Assembly: GCA_024511395.1 (NCBI GenBank)
Contig: JANELJ010000132.1
Span: 1-6,292 of the forward strand
DNA: 6,292 bases
DNA from: Gammaproteobacteria bacterium
Lineage (GTDB): Bacteria; Pseudomonadota; Gammaproteobacteria; GRL18
Direction of reading: 5' to 3'
The notes under the pieces: generated by a model
The model's input: the letters and a program-made list of their open reading frames with translations, nothing else
Databases searched by the model: none
What the model was told of the DNA's origin: nothing
Shown: piece by piece, positions 6,238-6,292 of the stretch
Layout: each line of letters opens with the position of its first letter
Numbering within the stretch: position 1 is the stretch's first letter
Made by a program: the position numbers and the translations under genes

Positions 6238-6292
6238 ATGAAGCCAGAGAAACAGCCAAAAATACCTCAGGAAGACCTGTTCAGGATGCGCC
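6238..6292 (+). CDS. Transposase, IS5-like, N-terminal fragment (right copy)
   Basis: From ATG at 6238 the frame stays open to the window end and reads MKPEKQPKIPQEDLFRMR. The pattern of a short basic/proline lead followed by Q-x-DLFRxR is familiar from the N termini of IS5-family (DDE) transposases. Only 18 residues are visible, so the family call is moderate and no catalytic residue can be checked. No good ribosome site precedes the ATG. The same start occurs in the left copy, which supports this being a real coding start. Confidence 0.65.
   Translation, partial: MKPEKQPKIPQEDLFRMR

Larger units (their letters stand above)
6116..6292 (+). mobile_element. 5' end of an IS5-like insertion sequence, right copy (partial)
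   Basis: This is the inverted partner of 1-141, with the element's tip at about 6116-6120 (TAGCCCAACCTGAAC onwards) and the body running right out of the window. It begins only about 15 bases after the dam stop codon. It carries 36 more bases than the left copy, including enough transposase to suggest the family. The ten differences from the left copy are all transitions, and seven lie within the 27 bases nearest the tip. Confidence 0.82.

Noticed and set aside
1..6292. CRISPR arrays, tRNA or rRNA genes, toxin-antitoxin pairs, restriction partners for Dam
   Set aside because: No regularly spaced repeats, RNA-gene signatures or small paired genes are visible, and no endonuclease gene adjoins dam.

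Overview
The window looks like a piece of a gammaproteobacterial chromosome of moderate to low GC. The IlvD, ArgA and Dam proteins all align residue by residue (from memory) with their Escherichia coli counterparts. ArgA is the long form, a kinase-like domain joined to an acetyltransferase domain, and Dam is the solitary GATC methylase typical of this class. No rRNA, tRNA or lineage-specific gene fixes the genus. An insertion sequence in at least two copies suggests an IS-rich genome.

Layout. (1) 1-141: the 5' end of an IS5-like insertion sequence whose transposase points left, out of the window. (2) 190-2046, minus: ilvD, dihydroxy-acid dehydratase of branched-chain amino acid and pantothenate synthesis. 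(3) 2047-2208: a gap with a candidate ilvD promoter and an 11-bp inverted repeat. (4) 2209-3765, minus: a 518-residue sodium:solute symporter, related in motifs to SiaT/SGLT-type carriers, substrate unknown. (5) 3766-3901: a divergent regulatory gap with an extended -10 box towards argA and a GATC-centred palindrome. (6) 3902-5245, plus: argA, N-acetylglutamate synthase. (7) 5246-6100, plus: dam, whose TTG start directly follows the argA stop. (8) 6116-6292: a second copy of the same insertion-sequence end, facing right and out of the window.

The four central genes are ordinary core metabolism, transport and DNA methylation functions. ilvD and argA both serve amino acid synthesis but lie in separate, oppositely directed units. 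The unusual points are the coupling of dam to argA, away from the aroK-aroB-damX-dam cluster familiar in enterobacteria, and the framing of the whole block by two outward-facing, inverted copies of one insertion sequence. The copies are 131/141 identical over the shared part, every difference is a transition, and most differences lie next to the element's tip. This could be a composite-transposon-like unit or an invertible segment, or simply a contig that stopped in repeats at both ends. Only sequence beyond the window can decide. I see no convincing new defence or mobile system here.
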